From Syntrophaceae bacterium (GTDB lineage: Bacteria; Desulfobacterota; Syntrophia; Syntrophales; PHBD01), in assembly GCA_013177825.1 (NCBI GenBank), contig JABLXX010000011.1:35546-99545 (forward strand): a DNA stretch of 64,000 bases, in the 5' to 3' direction. Numbering within the stretch: the first letter of the stretch is position 1; each line of letters opens with the position of its first letter. The notes under the pieces were generated by a model that saw only the letters and a program-made list of their open reading frames with translations, was not told the origin of the DNA and searched no databases. The position numbers and the translations under genes are program-made. Positions 17,682-26,561 of this stretch are shown here, in pieces.

Positions 17682-18557
17682 ATGTCAGGTTACTTCAAGC
17701 TACTGCTTGCCTGCGTCATCTGGGGCATGGGCTGGACGGCAGCCCGCTATTCGGTCGTTCACCTGGGACCGTTTCTCACGGGAGAGTACAGGTTTATCCT
17801 TTCCTTCCTGTTTTCCCTGCCGTTTCTTCTTTTCCTGAAATCGTTCCGTTTCTCTTTCAGGACCGTTCTTTACATGATCCCCCTGGCCTTGACGGGTTAT
17901 TACCTGAACAACCTGGCGGCATACCTGGGCCTCAACTACACGACCGGAACCACGGCCTCGATCATCGTCATGACCAACCCGATGAACATCGCGGTGCTCT
18001 CGTACTTCATCCTCAAAGACAGGCTGAACGCGGCAGGCGTTCTCTCCATCCTCCTCTCCGTCGCGGGTGCCCTCATCGTCGTCGTCAAGGGAGACTTCAT
18101 GTCCATCGTCACCATGGACGTGAACGTCGGGAACCTGCTCATCGTCGGATGCGCCCTCAGCTGGTCCATCTATTCGATCCTGATCAAGATATTGGAAGAC
18201 AAGGTTACGTCGGTTGAGAACATCACCTATGGAACCCTGTTTGCCGCCATCGGATTCCTTCCGTTCAGCCTCGATCCTCCATCGGCGGGAAGCATCAGCG
18301 CTGCTTTGGTTGCGGCACTGATCTTTCTCTCCCTTTTCAATACGAACCTGGCCTTCTACTTCTGGAGCGAGGGTATCAAGGACGCCAACCCGAACTCCGC
18401 AGCCGTATTTTTCGGGCTCATTCCCCTGTCCGCCGCCGTTACGGAAAACATCGTCTTCGGGGAGCGTATGGCCCTCTACCATGTCATCGGGGCGATGCTC
18501 ATCTTCCTGGGCATCCTCCTGTACGTGGTCACGAAGCGGAACGATATCAAGATGTAA
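17682..18557 (+). CDS. EamA/DMT-family transporter
   Basis: 291-residue DMT-superfamily transporter with ten predicted membrane segments. 'ACVIWGMGWTAARYSV' in the first helix and 'GTTASIIVMTNPMNIAVLSYF' followed by 'ILKDRLN' are typical of the first EamA domain; 'SAAVFFGLIPLSAAVTENIVFGERM' closes the second. No strong ribosome site is seen before the ATG. It is likely co-transcribed with the preceding transporter, and the two may handle related substrates; nothing in the sequence shows which. Confidence 0.85.
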   Translation: MSGYFKLLLACVIWGMGWTAARYSVVHLGPFLTGEYRFILSFLFSLPFLLFLKSFRFSFRTVLYMIPLALTGYYLNNLAAYLGLNYTTGTTASIIVMTNPMNIAVLSYFILKDRLNAAGVLSILLSVAGALIVVVKGDFMSIVTMDVNVGNLLIVGCALSWSIYSILIKILEDKVTSVENITYGTLFAAIGFLPFSLDPPSAGSISAALVAALIFLSLFNTNLAFYFWSEGIKDANPNSAAVFFGLIPLSAAVTENIVFGERMALYHVIGAMLIFLGILLYVVTKRNDIKM

Positions 18558-18726
18558 TCTTATTTGATTTTTTTCACAGGATAGTACGAGCCCCGATTTG
18601 TGCAATGTTTGACAAACCGAAAGAGGGGGCTTATTGAATATGACCATTTATCGAATGCATTATGGAATGAAAAGTGTTACGTATCCTCATCGTAAAGATG
18701 AAAGAAAACAATAAAGGAGAAAGAAC

Positions 18727-19077
18727 ATGGGGAAGATTTTTTTGGCAATTATGGCGGTTTTAATAATGGCAACACCCTCTTTTGCATGGGACCCATCTGG
18801 AACGTGGGGCATTGTAGGCCGTACCGATGCCAACCTGCAGGTAGATTGTTCAGGACGTTCTTGTTCATGTACATTCCAGTCGGCCTATGGAAAATTCGAA
18901 GCTACCGGTTATGTAAGAGACAACAAACTGGTTCTCGCTTATAATTATCTAACGGAAGTGAGCAGCAATAGTTATGGTTTTATAATCTATGAACGAAAGT
19001 CTGATAACAGGATGGCAAAAAGAACTTATGATCTTAATGGAAAGTTAGTTGGAACCGACAATTGGTTCAAGAAATAA
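18727..19077 (+). CDS. Small secreted hypothetical protein
   Basis: 116 residues with a signal peptide (cleavage after PSFA, residue ~20) and a mature domain of ~96 residues rich in beta-strand patterns: 'WDPSGTWGIVGRTDANLQV' and 'YGKFEATGYVRDNKLVLAYNY'. A CSGRSCSC cluster gives three closely spaced cysteines, probably for disulfide formation. The overall look is of a small lipocalin-like or DUF-type barrel. The AAAGGAG ribosome site is strong. Lower GC than neighbours, and followed at once by a good terminator, so monocistronic. Confidence 0.7.
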   Translation: MGKIFLAIMAVLIMATPSFAWDPSGTWGIVGRTDANLQVDCSGRSCSCTFQSAYGKFEATGYVRDNKLVLAYNYLTEVSSNSYGFIIYERKSDNRMAKRTYDLNGKLVGTDNWFKK

Positions 19078-19099
19078 GGATCATTATTCCAATAGGAAT

Positions 19100-19139
19100 A
19101 AAAAAAGCCGTACCCCATGGCGGGTGTACGGCTTTTTTT
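19100..19139 (+). terminator. Bidirectional rho-independent terminator
   Basis: Stem AGCCGTAC (19106-19113) / GTACGGCT (19125-19132), flanked by an A-run on the left and seven Ts on the right. It can stop both the small secreted protein gene and the convergent acyl-CoA ligase gene. Confidence 0.85.
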
Positions 19140-19158
19140 CGGGTGTATCCGGCAGGTC

Positions 19159-20952
19159 TCAATAGAGAGCCAGAAGCGGTTCTCTATATTGTTTGAGGAC
19201 ATTGCTTCTTTTGAGCTTCATGGTCTGGGTCAGCATGCCGTTCGCGACCGTGAAGTCTTCAGCAACAAAAAGGAACTTCTGCGGCACTTCATAACCGCCG
19301 AATGACTTGCGCAAATAATCGATAATCTTTTTGGACAGATAGTCCTTCAAATCTTCGCTTTGCAGCGTCTCTTCCAGTGTGTCTTTCACCCACGCCTTGG
19401 CATCGGGATCGGCTTTCAGGGCGGCAAAGTCGGGAACGACGACGGCCACGTTGAATTCCTTCCCCTCGCCATAGATGATGGTGTTGGCGACACAGGGCAG
19501 AAGCTTCATTTCATTTTCAATGCTTTCCGGATGCACATACTTACCGTTGGCCAGCTTGTATTCGTCCTTGAAGCGGCCGGTGATATGCAGAAAGCCTTCC
19601 TCGTCGAACCAGCCGCGGTCTCCCGTGCGAATGCCCGCAAAGCCGTTCCATTGGTCCGGCATCATGACCTCTTCGTTGATCTTGGGCTTGTTGTAGTAGC
19701 CCATCATGACCTGGGGCCCGTAAACGCAAATCTCGCCGTCGAGGCTGCCCTCCTCCACGCGGGATTTGTCGATCACGACATTCGTGTGCTTGATGGGCCT
19801 GCCCACCGTTCCCAGCTTGTTGCCGAATTCGGTGCAGTTGAGGGTAATGCCGGCCGATGTCTCCGTCATGCCGTAGCAATCGTAGGTCGGCTGGCCGATA
19901 TCCCTGAAGAAAAGGGCGATTTCCGGTTTTAAAAGTGCGCTGGCGCTGACGATGAATTTCAGATTGCCGCCGAAAATGCCGCGGATCTTGGAAAAGACCA
20001 GTTCGTCATAATCTTTGAATTCTTTTGTCTTCTCGGGCAGATCTCTGTTTTTGGCCGCCTCCGCCAGCGCCGCGTCAAAAAACTGCTTTTTCACGGGATC
20101 GGCACTCACGGTCTGCATGATGGCATCATAAATTCTGGTAATGATTCGCGGAACGGCATTAATCGCCGTGGGCTTGGATTCCTGGACATTCTGCATGAAT
20201 TTTTCCAGCGATTCGACAAAGGCGATCCCGCCGCCGCAGTAAAGATAGTTGTGCAGGTCGCAGTTCTGCCCGTAGACGTGCGCCCAGGGCAGGATAGAGA
20301 TCACCTGCGAAGTCTCGTTGAGCTCGAACGTATCGATGCTGGATCTGGCGGCCCAGGTCGCATTTCCATGGGAGAGCATGACGCCCTTGGGATCGCCCGT
20401 GGTGCCGGATGTGAAAATGATGTGTGCAAGGTCCGACCAGTGAGGCTTGACGGAAGGAGCGGGGTTCTGCTTCCCCATCTCCTCCAGGGCGGAAAGGCTT
20501 TTGTCCCCGTCACCGTAAACCATGAAAATGTCTTTCAGCGTACCGATTTCCTGCTGGAAATCTTTGACTTTTTCGTAGACGCTCTCGTCCCGGACGAAGA
20601 GGAATTTGATCGCCGCGTCGCTGATGATGTATTTCCAGATCTTCGGGAGCTCCTGCAGATACATGGGCACGAATACCCCGCCCAGCCCGTGGACCGCCTG
20701 TTCGCAGACGAACCACTCAACGCAGTTGTTGATGATGATGCCGGCTTTGTCGCCTTTGGATAAACCGAGTTTCGCAAGGGTACCGCGGAGGTGATCGACC
20801 CTGACGGCAATCTGCCGGCGCGTCAGCCATTCATACTGTCCGGATTCCTGATTTTTGACGCCGAAAAAACGGATGTCCGGCCACTTGATTACGCTTTCTT
20901 CGAACAAATCGACCAGGTTGTTCGGGCTGTCATGAATTTCATCCGGGTTCAT
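19159..20952 (-). CDS. Long-chain acyl-CoA synthetase (AMP-forming)
   Basis: 597-residue ANL-superfamily ligase that activates a fatty acid with ATP and CoA. The ATG at 20952 has an AGGAGA ribosome site; the longer frame upstream is untypical. Motifs: IIFTSGTTGDPKGVMLSHG (P-loop A3), 'YDCYGMTETSAGITLNCTE' (A5), 'GEICVYGPQVMMGYYNKP', 'RTGDRGWFDEEGFLHITGRFKDEYKLANGKYVHP' split between A7 and A8. The length and the 'PWAHVYGQNCDLHNYL' segment match FadD15/FAA-type long-chain ligases. Convergent with the small secreted protein and divergent from the next unknown gene. Confidence 0.9.
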   Translation of the reverse strand: MNPDEIHDSPNNLVDLFEESVIKWPDIRFFGVKNQESGQYEWLTRRQIAVRVDHLRGTLAKLGLSKGDKAGIIINNCVEWFVCEQAVHGLGGVFVPMYLQELPKIWKYIISDAAIKFLFVRDESVYEKVKDFQQEIGTLKDIFMVYGDGDKSLSALEEMGKQNPAPSVKPHWSDLAHIIFTSGTTGDPKGVMLSHGNATWAARSSIDTFELNETSQVISILPWAHVYGQNCDLHNYLYCGGGIAFVESLEKFMQNVQESKPTAINAVPRIITRIYDAIMQTVSADPVKKQFFDAALAEAAKNRDLPEKTKEFKDYDELVFSKIRGIFGGNLKFIVSASALLKPEIALFFRDIGQPTYDCYGMTETSAGITLNCTEFGNKLGTVGRPIKHTNVVIDKSRVEEGSLDGEICVYGPQVMMGYYNKPKINEEVMMPDQWNGFAGIRTGDRGWFDEEGFLHITGRFKDEYKLANGKYVHPESIENEMKLLPCVANTIIYGEGKEFNVAVVVPDFAALKADPDAKAWVKDTLEETLQSEDLKDYLSKKIIDYLRKSFGGYEVPQKFLFVAEDFTVANGMLTQTMKLKRSNVLKQYREPLLALY

Positions 20953-21255
20953 GTTCTCTCCTTTAAATCCGTCTCGAGGTAACTCTTCGGCCTTTTTCAG
21001 GAATGGACATTCTTCCAAAAGGCCACGGGGTCCGCTTGAATCATCAGATGCCTGCCGGGTCAGTCCTTCAAATTTTTTGAGGCTGATTCTATAAACACTG
21101 GTCATAAAACGGTCAATTTGATATGTCGTTTCACAAAAAATAATGAATTATTCATAAATCATGAAAATTCCATTGTGCCGGCCCGTGGAACAGCCGCCAA
21201 TGCAGTAATCACGCGAAAAGCTATAACTTATTTAAATAATGGGGGATTGCAAGAC

Positions 21256-23496
21256 ATGAACCAAACGGAGAGAGCGATATCCGCTATTTTATCCACATTT
21301 CCAACGGCGGAATCTTTCGAATCGTTTTATCAAATGAACGATAATTCAGAGATCTGTGATTCATTCATTTCGTTTGCCGTCCGAAACGGCGTGATCGACA
21401 GCCCGGACATGGAAAGCCTCGAGCAGTTTATTCGCACCCATACGGACAGCGCGGTTACATTCAGGGTGCCCGAAAACATCAATTTCGAGGAACTGCTGAA
21501 TCGTAAAAAAGAGAGCCTGAACCTGAATCTGTCGCTTCGGGCCTTCTGCAATCGAATCAACACGATCCTGACATCGCACGAGATGGCCTTGCCGCGCGTC
21601 ACCAATTCCATGCTCATACGATTGAAAAAGGAGCCCCTGGATACGCCGCACAAACGGAATGTTCTGAGAAGTATCGCTTTCTGGCTGGGTTATGAGCGAG
21701 CGGATATTTCTAAAAAATGGAACTATGACGCTTTAATAAAACTGTTTCCCGAGAACCGCCGATCCCACAAATACAGCGACTACAGCGAAGGCGTCCGGAT
21801 CGGTTTTTCCCTCACGAGCCGGGGTGAAGTCATCGATCATGAAATCATCGGGTGGCTGAAGAAAACGATCAAGAACTACATCAACGAGGCGATCGGCCAC
21901 TTTCTTTACGGCAAATGGGGTAAAGTCAAAGCCTACGATATCACGACATTATACGTGGACTTCCCCAAGGAAAAGGAGGGCGGCAATCTCGAGCATTACA
22001 GGCAGTGCCTGTGGAGCGCCGTCAGGCTGGCCCACCAGGTCGCCGTATGCTGGGCGCTGTCGAAATACGCCAGCAACAGCCGGTTTCTGTCCATGGCCAT
22101 CGTTTCGGGAGATTACGCGACCCTGGACAAGCATCTCCTGCCGATTTTAAATGCAAAGCTGCCCGACGATCCGGTGATCCGCATGTCGGACTATGCGCGG
22201 CATGGCCTGCTCATCAACGATATCCGCGTCATACTCTGTCAGAAGCCCGCGGAAACCGGGTTATACAGCGGTGAATCGCTGCCCATCTGGTGGATCACAT
22301 CCCTGTGGACGACGCATTATTTCGATTTTGTGCCTGATCTGCTCCACGATGAGACGTTGCAAAATACCCCCGCTTCGATTGAAAAGCTGAACCAGCTACT
22401 CTGGCCCATGGAAGACGTGGATTCCGCATCCTCCAAAATGACGGAGGAGAATGCGATCACCACTTTTTTCAAATATCCTCACAATTCCATGCTGGGGGTA
22501 GAGATCGCGAAAACCCTCTATTATCGAAAACGCTATTCGGAAGCGGCGGAGATCCTCCGAATCGTTCTGTCCATCAACCCCAAGGATCTGGTCGCGCGGA
22601 CACTGCGCATGATGGTGCTCAGAAGCATGGCGATCGATACGCCTTCGCACCGGACGGCGGCCGCCGTTTATCGCCAGGCCAGGCAGGAAGCCGACAACGT
22701 CCTGGAATATTGCGACTGCCGGACGGAAGATTTTTATTGTGAATACGCCATCGTATTCATGACCGAAGCCCTGTCCACCGTCCGATACACACGAGCGCAT
22801 CCGGAAGCCGTCTCCGATGCAAGAGAATTTCGAAAAATCAAACATGCCGTTTTCAAGGCGTTGGACCAGGCAAAGCATCTTTTTGAAAAGGGAATATCCA
22901 TCTCCTCTTCCGCAACCCGCTCTTCCTATTTATTGAAAAGCGCCATTATGGTTCAGGCGATTTTGAGAAGCGACGATGAGCTGTTTATCAACCCGATTAA
23001 ACCGCTTACCGCCGCTCTCGAAGTCGGCCAGCAGGATTCAATGGATGTGCAGTGGCAGGTCGGCCTGCGCCGCGGCGAGCTGCCCGCGCAGAAGCAGGAT
23101 GAACTGGTTGTAAAGCTGACGATCCAAAAAGGGGCCATCCACGATGTCTCAAGCGGCCTGTTCAGCTACCGGCCGACAACCCAATTCTGCAATGCCGTCG
23201 TCCTGTGGGATTTCTTTACGGTTCACACGGTACAGACGGCAAAACTGGTTCGGGAAAAATTGGAGAATGCCATAAAAACTGCCCGGCGGGCAGAGCAGGA
23301 AAATGTCTGCATCTATTCGTTTACCCGCTCTTACGGCGAGATGGTTACGGCACAGGAATACATCGAGCACATGCAACGGGCGTTGAAAATGATCGATGAA
23401 GAAGTCGGCGGGGACTGGATCGGTCGTGATGATACCGAAATTATTGTGGGAACGACACGGGACAAACCGCCCAAGCTCTTTACCCTCAATTTTTAG
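21256..23496 (+). CDS. Large hypothetical protein with TPR-like segment (746 aa)
   Basis: I do not recognise this family. It is a long cytoplasmic protein without signal or membrane segments. The ATG at 21256 has a GGGGGA nine bases upstream; the frame is open to 21118 but without a better start. A helical repeat is visible near residues 410-450 ('AKTLYYRKRYSEAAEILRIV' and 'LSINPKDLVARTLRMMVLRS'), which fits a TPR pair. The rest is helix-rich, with no catalytic signature. Divergent from the acyl-CoA ligase gene, with about 300 bases between their starts. Confidence 0.65.
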   Translation: MNQTERAISAILSTFPTAESFESFYQMNDNSEICDSFISFAVRNGVIDSPDMESLEQFIRTHTDSAVTFRVPENINFEELLNRKKESLNLNLSLRAFCNRINTILTSHEMALPRVTNSMLIRLKKEPLDTPHKRNVLRSIAFWLGYERADISKKWNYDALIKLFPENRRSHKYSDYSEGVRIGFSLTSRGEVIDHEIIGWLKKTIKNYINEAIGHFLYGKWGKVKAYDITTLYVDFPKEKEGGNLEHYRQCLWSAVRLAHQVAVCWALSKYASNSRFLSMAIVSGDYATLDKHLLPILNAKLPDDPVIRMSDYARHGLLINDIRVILCQKPAETGLYSGESLPIWWITSLWTTHYFDFVPDLLHDETLQNTPASIEKLNQLLWPMEDVDSASSKMTEENAITTFFKYPHNSMLGVEIAKTLYYRKRYSEAAEILRIVLSINPKDLVARTLRMMVLRSMAIDTPSHRTAAAVYRQARQEADNVLEYCDCRTEDFYCEYAIVFMTEALSTVRYTRAHPEAVSDAREFRKIKHAVFKALDQAKHLFEKGISISSSATRSSYLLKSAIMVQAILRSDDELFINPIKPLTAALEVGQQDSMDVQWQVGLRRGELPAQKQDELVVKLTIQKGAIHDVSSGLFSYRPTTQFCNAVVLWDFFTVHTVQTAKLVREKLENAIKTARRAEQENVCIYSFTRSYGEMVTAQEYIEHMQRALKMIDEEVGGDWIGRDDTEIIVGTTRDKPPKLFTLNF

Positions 23497-23685
23497 CCGG
23501 TCGGATCACCCTGTGGCTCCTGGGCGGACAGGTTTTTCGGCACACTGCACGCTTCGGGGACAATTGCATATGCCGATTTCCGACTAAAAAAAGCGGCTGA
23601 AGGTGGCGGGCCTCATGATCCATGGAAGAAAGGCAACCCGGCATAACCATAAAACCAGTCCACGCCTTTGGAAGCAATCCCTGAT

Positions 23686-24318
23686 TTAATATCGCCGTTG
23701 AGGACGCCTTTGCGTATCGTGACGCTCCCGATAAATGTCCCTCCGGAGCTGGCTGAATTCCCGTTCAAGGCGGGTCATCTCATCATGGCTGATTCCGTCT
23801 TGCCCCGCCCGCTGCATATCCGACTCAACTCTTCTCAGTTCATTCCGCAGGCGATCGGCTTCCGGCCTTGTTAATGACCCATCGCGCACACCTGCATGAA
23901 TTTTTGCATGTGCATCGTTAATCTCGCTTTTCAGACGATGCCACCGATCCCGTTGTTGATGACCTCTTTGTTGTGTATCGTGCCGCTCCCGATAAATGTC
24001 CCTTCGGAGTTGCGCAAATTCGTGTTCAAGGCGGGTCATTTCCTGGTGGCTGAACCCGTCTTGCCCTGCCCGGTCCATGTGAGCCCTGATTCTGTTCAGC
24101 TCGTTGCGCAAACGACTCGCCTCGGGAGGCGTGAGCGAACCATCGCGCACGCCCGCATTGATCTTTGAATGTGCGTCATGGATTTCACCTCTAAGATGAT
24201 GCCATCTCTCCCGCTGTTTTTGATCCTGATGACGACCCGGCTGAGCATAGGCAATTAAAGTTGAGAAGCAAAACAGGACGAAAACCATGACCGCGCATAC
24301 ATTCCAGAACTTTTTCAT
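23686..24318 (-). CDS. Periplasmic protein with a tandem duplicated domain
   Basis: 210 residues. The ATG at 24318 follows a GGAGGGAGGAGG and begins a signal peptide cleaved near IAYA-Q. The mature part is two near-identical helical repeats of about 85 residues, each with 'GVRDGSLTxPEAxRLRNEL', 'AGQDGxSHxEMTRLE' and 'QLRRDIYRERHDTQ'. Composition is rich in Arg, His, Gln, Glu and Asp. The helical, Met/His-bearing periplasmic layout recalls Spy/CpxP-type chaperones, but I see no LTxxQ motif, so this is only an analogy. Monocistronic. Confidence 0.7.
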   Translation of the reverse strand: MKKFWNVCAVMVFVLFCFSTLIAYAQPGRHQDQKQRERWHHLRGEIHDAHSKINAGVRDGSLTPPEASRLRNELNRIRAHMDRAGQDGFSHQEMTRLEHEFAQLRRDIYRERHDTQQRGHQQRDRWHRLKSEINDAHAKIHAGVRDGSLTRPEADRLRNELRRVESDMQRAGQDGISHDEMTRLEREFSQLRRDIYRERHDTQRRPQRRY

Positions 24319-24414
24319 GTTCCTCCTCCCTCCGTCAGGGTTGACATCTTTGTTTTTCATTGTTCCCGCCGATAGGTTATAAGGGAATTAATTCTATAAT
24401 AAAACAGAAGGTAA

Positions 24415-25242
24415 TTAGTCCCATTTTGGCACAAGATCGCAGAGAAAAGTAGCAACTTGGTCGAAAATATCAGAGTTGCGATTATTATATCGAAACTCCA
24501 GTTCTTTCAAATAAAGAGGGAACTGTTCCTTGGAGACGCCATGATGCTTGATCAGTCTCTCCTTGGCCCAACTCCAGAACCCCTCCAATCCGTTGATGGT
24601 GACCTTACCGGAAGAGAAGTACTTTCCATGGTCCACTTTCAGATGCCGGTATCCGCAGAACATCAGGCTGTCGTAACTCCTGAACTTGTCAGTATAAACG
24701 ACGCTTCCCCTGCGAACCTTCTTGACGGTGAGACCCAGCAAGGTCTCTGCCGTGACATTCGGGACAACACTGACCTGGACGACGCCTTTCCTCTCCAGGA
24801 TGCCGAACACGGGAACCTTCCCGGCGGCTCCACGGCCCCGGTTGCCTTTCCGTCGGCCTCCGAAGTAGGACTCATCCAGTTCGATCTCACCGCCCAGGAG
24901 AACATCGGCGTCGGCTGCATGATTCAAAATGGCCATCCGGATCGTGCTCACGGCTCCATAAACAGCCTTGTAGGACATCTTCATCTGCTGGGACATCTTC
25001 CGGACAGATACTTCCAGTTCAAAGAGCTTGAGGATCGACAACCATTGCACGCAGGTTAGACGACCATGATTAATCCAGCGACCAGAGAAGTCATGGAACG
25101 TATATTCACAACGGGAGCATCGGTACCTTTCGTCGCTTAACTTGTATAACTTGCGTTGCCGGCAGCGAGGGCAAAACCGTGATGGTTTTTGAAGCTTTTT
25201 CCCAGCAGATATTTTCTGGCTTTGCTCTCGCTGGATATTACA
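24415..25242 (-). mobile_element. IS1595-family (ISXO2-like) transposase, start codon missing
   Basis: The frame is open for about 276 codons. The N-terminal part has the zinc-ribbon of IS1595 transposases (FCPRCRQ and RCSRCEY, then 'FHDFSGRWINHGRLT'). The catalytic ISXO2 domain follows: 'EIELDESYFGGRRKGNRGRG', VYTDKFRSYDSL and 'INGLEGFWSWAKERL', giving D, D and the third acidic position. Between the in-frame TAA (25243-25245) and the GTG at 25050 there is no ATG, GTG or TTG, and starting at that GTG would cut off the zinc ribbon. The 5' end may therefore be mutated or truncated. I could not find convincing terminal inverted repeats or a target duplication. Confidence 0.75.
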
Positions 25243-25245
25243 TTA

Positions 25246-25426
25246 TGATAACTAGTTAAGTCCATGAGGCACCCTTATCACAGGTGCCAGCACAGGATCA
25301 ATTACCAAACAGAAAATACCTTGCAGGCATACAAAATTCACAACTCGGTCACCGCCGCCGACCTGAGCTCTACCGGCCATATATTGCGGGAACCTTGCCT
25401 TAAAAACACATCAGGAGGAAACGCGC
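25246..25426. other. Short intergenic region after the transposase
   Basis: No gene recognised. It holds the upstream side of the transposase and the AGGAGG (25412-25418 region) of the frameshifted DUF2892 gene. Confidence 0.4.
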
Positions 25427-25623
25427 ATGGAACGAAACGGTGGAACGATTGACAGGTCATCCGGCTCGTTATCGCCATTGTTCTCATCGCAGCCAATGCC
25501 GCAGGCTGGATAACGGGAATAACGGGGCTTATCCTTGCCGTAATTGCCGGGATGCTTCTCTCGAGCGTTGCGTCGGGATACTGCCCTCTCTATGTGAGGC
25601 TTGGAATTAAAAAGTCAATATGA
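25427..25623 (+). pseudogene. DUF2892 (YgaP-like) inner-membrane protein, frameshifted
   Basis: An AGGAGG and eight-base spacer precede ATG 25427, which reads MERNGGTIDR, the standard DUF2892 N-terminus. In that frame the protein stops early. Moving one base, from about 25456 the other frame gives 'VIRLVIAIVLIAANAAGW' and 'GYCPLYVRLGIKKSI', the two membrane helices and GYCPLY signature of the family, ending at the TGA 25621-25623. One base is missing at about 25451-25457 (GACAGGTC). The complete protein would be ~66 residues. A true frameshift, an assembly error or a recoding site are all possible. Confidence 0.75.
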
Positions 25624-25729
25624 CCGAATATTAATGTCTGGAAATATTGTTACTTACAAAAAGACGAAACAGCCTTCTCGTCAAGGTATTCAGATATTAA
25701 GATGTAAGCGTCAACAACGCTGTGCTCAT

Positions 25730-25975
25730 TCAATGCGATTGATCGTCTTCATCGCCATGGAAATAGATATCAAGAGACATCTGCTGGACTTTTTTGCACG
25801 TATTTGCCCAATCCATGAAAACTTTTTTACCCTCTACGGGAATCACAGGGACCTGAGCAACATACATTCTGATCATGCGCTCCATTTGTTCCTGAATGAT
25901 GGTTAATGAATTGAAAGTATTGCTAAATGCCATCTTGTTAATCTGAAGCTGTCTCAAGATCATGTTCTGGTCCAT
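25730..25975 (-). CDS. Small phasin-like protein
   Basis: 81 residues, starting at the ATG at 25975 behind an AGGAGG. It is a single amphipathic-helix protein: 'LQINKMAFSNTFNSLTIIQEQMERMIRMYV' runs as one helix and 'VPVEGKKVFMDWANTCKKVQ' as a second, followed by an acidic tail (DEDD). The pattern resembles phasins or PhaE-like granule proteins, which coat polyhydroxyalkanoate granules. No polymer synthase is in the window, so the call is by pattern only. Confidence 0.5.
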   Translation of the reverse strand: MDQNMILRQLQINKMAFSNTFNSLTIIQEQMERMIRMYVAQVPVIPVEGKKVFMDWANTCKKVQQMSLDIYFHGDEDDQSH

Positions 25976-26112
25976 TATCCATATCCTCCTTCGCGATTGA
26001 TAGAATGGCAATTTGCTTTATTGTCTGTTTTTACATGATCCATGCCAACGGAGACGCTTGATTGATCGTCAGTCAACTACTAATAATTGCCTTGGGTAAG
26101 AAATGGTTCAAT

Positions 26113-26131
26113 GTGAGATATCATGTCTCAC
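26113..26131. promoter_or_regulatory. Palindrome, possible operator
   Basis: GTGAGA (26113-26118) and TCTCAC (26126-26131) form a 19-bp near-palindrome, GTGAGATATCATGTCTCAC. It lies about 140 bases upstream of the phasin-like gene, on its promoter side, and could bind a dimeric repressor. No regulator is identified. Confidence 0.35.
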
Positions 26132-26413
26132 CTGTTTTCAACGCATTGATAAAATAGAATTATTTACAGAAAAGGGATATTTGCGATGTTACGCCGGATG
26201 GAATGAATCGGAATTGTTTATAAAGATATCGACGAGAGATTTGACGTAGATGTCAATGGTGTGACGTTATTAATAGCAATAATGTCAAAAGTGATAGGGT
26301 GTCGAAAAAGATAGCTGCTGGGATCTAAAAAATCAGGCTCCAATGCGGCGATTAGAAAGTGGACTCATTATGCCGATTACGAAATGGCTCTATAGCAGTG
26401 ACAATTAACACCA

Positions 26414-26432
26414 GGGCACCCAGATTAGGAAT
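26414..26432. repeat. Degenerate copy of tRNA-Arg anticodon-arm sequence (possible att remnant)
   Basis: The 19-mer GGGCACCCAGATTAGGAAT matches 27921-27939, inside tRNA-Arg(CCU), at 18 of 19 positions. It is in the same orientation as the tRNA sequence and covers the anticodon loop to variable loop, a known integration sub-site. The 1.5 kb between holds YopX and other phage-like small genes. The match does not extend further. Confidence 0.45.
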
Positions 26433-26487
26433 TGAGATAAACCTTTCTCAAAACAGCTAAATAGCTGATTTTCAAGTGTTGTCTCTT

Positions 26488-26529
26488 GGCTCTTTTGGCT
26501 CCAATGTGGTCAAAAGAGCCTCTTTTTTT
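26488..26529 (+). terminator. Rho-independent terminator without an obvious gene
   Basis: Perfect 10-bp stem GGCTCTTTTG (26488-26497) / CAAAAGAGCC (26511-26520), followed by TCTTTTTTT. It points along the plus strand, on which no protein gene is visible within 800 bases, so it may end a small RNA or a transcript lost by deletion. Confidence 0.7.
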
Positions 26530-26561
26530 ACCTAGCCCCTTATGAAAGTCCCTTAAGGGGA

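Larger units (their letters stand above)
26012..26561. other. AT-rich intergenic region with palindrome, att-like sequence and terminator
   Basis: No protein gene recognised in 550 bases. It contains the GTGAGA palindrome (26113-26131), a tRNA-Arg-like 19-mer (26414-26432) and a strong plus-strand terminator (26488-26529) with no visible gene in front of it, all listed separately. Confidence 0.5.

Noticed and set aside
24320..25300. Terminal inverted repeats and target duplication for the IS1595-type element
   Set aside because: Both sides contain an ATAAGGG heptamer in opposite orientation, but the match does not extend and no equal flanking duplication is present, so I do not define the element's ends.
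26150..26530. tmRNA, 6S or other known RNA before the orphan terminator
   Set aside because: I could not recognise the conserved parts of any known RNA family in this sequence.
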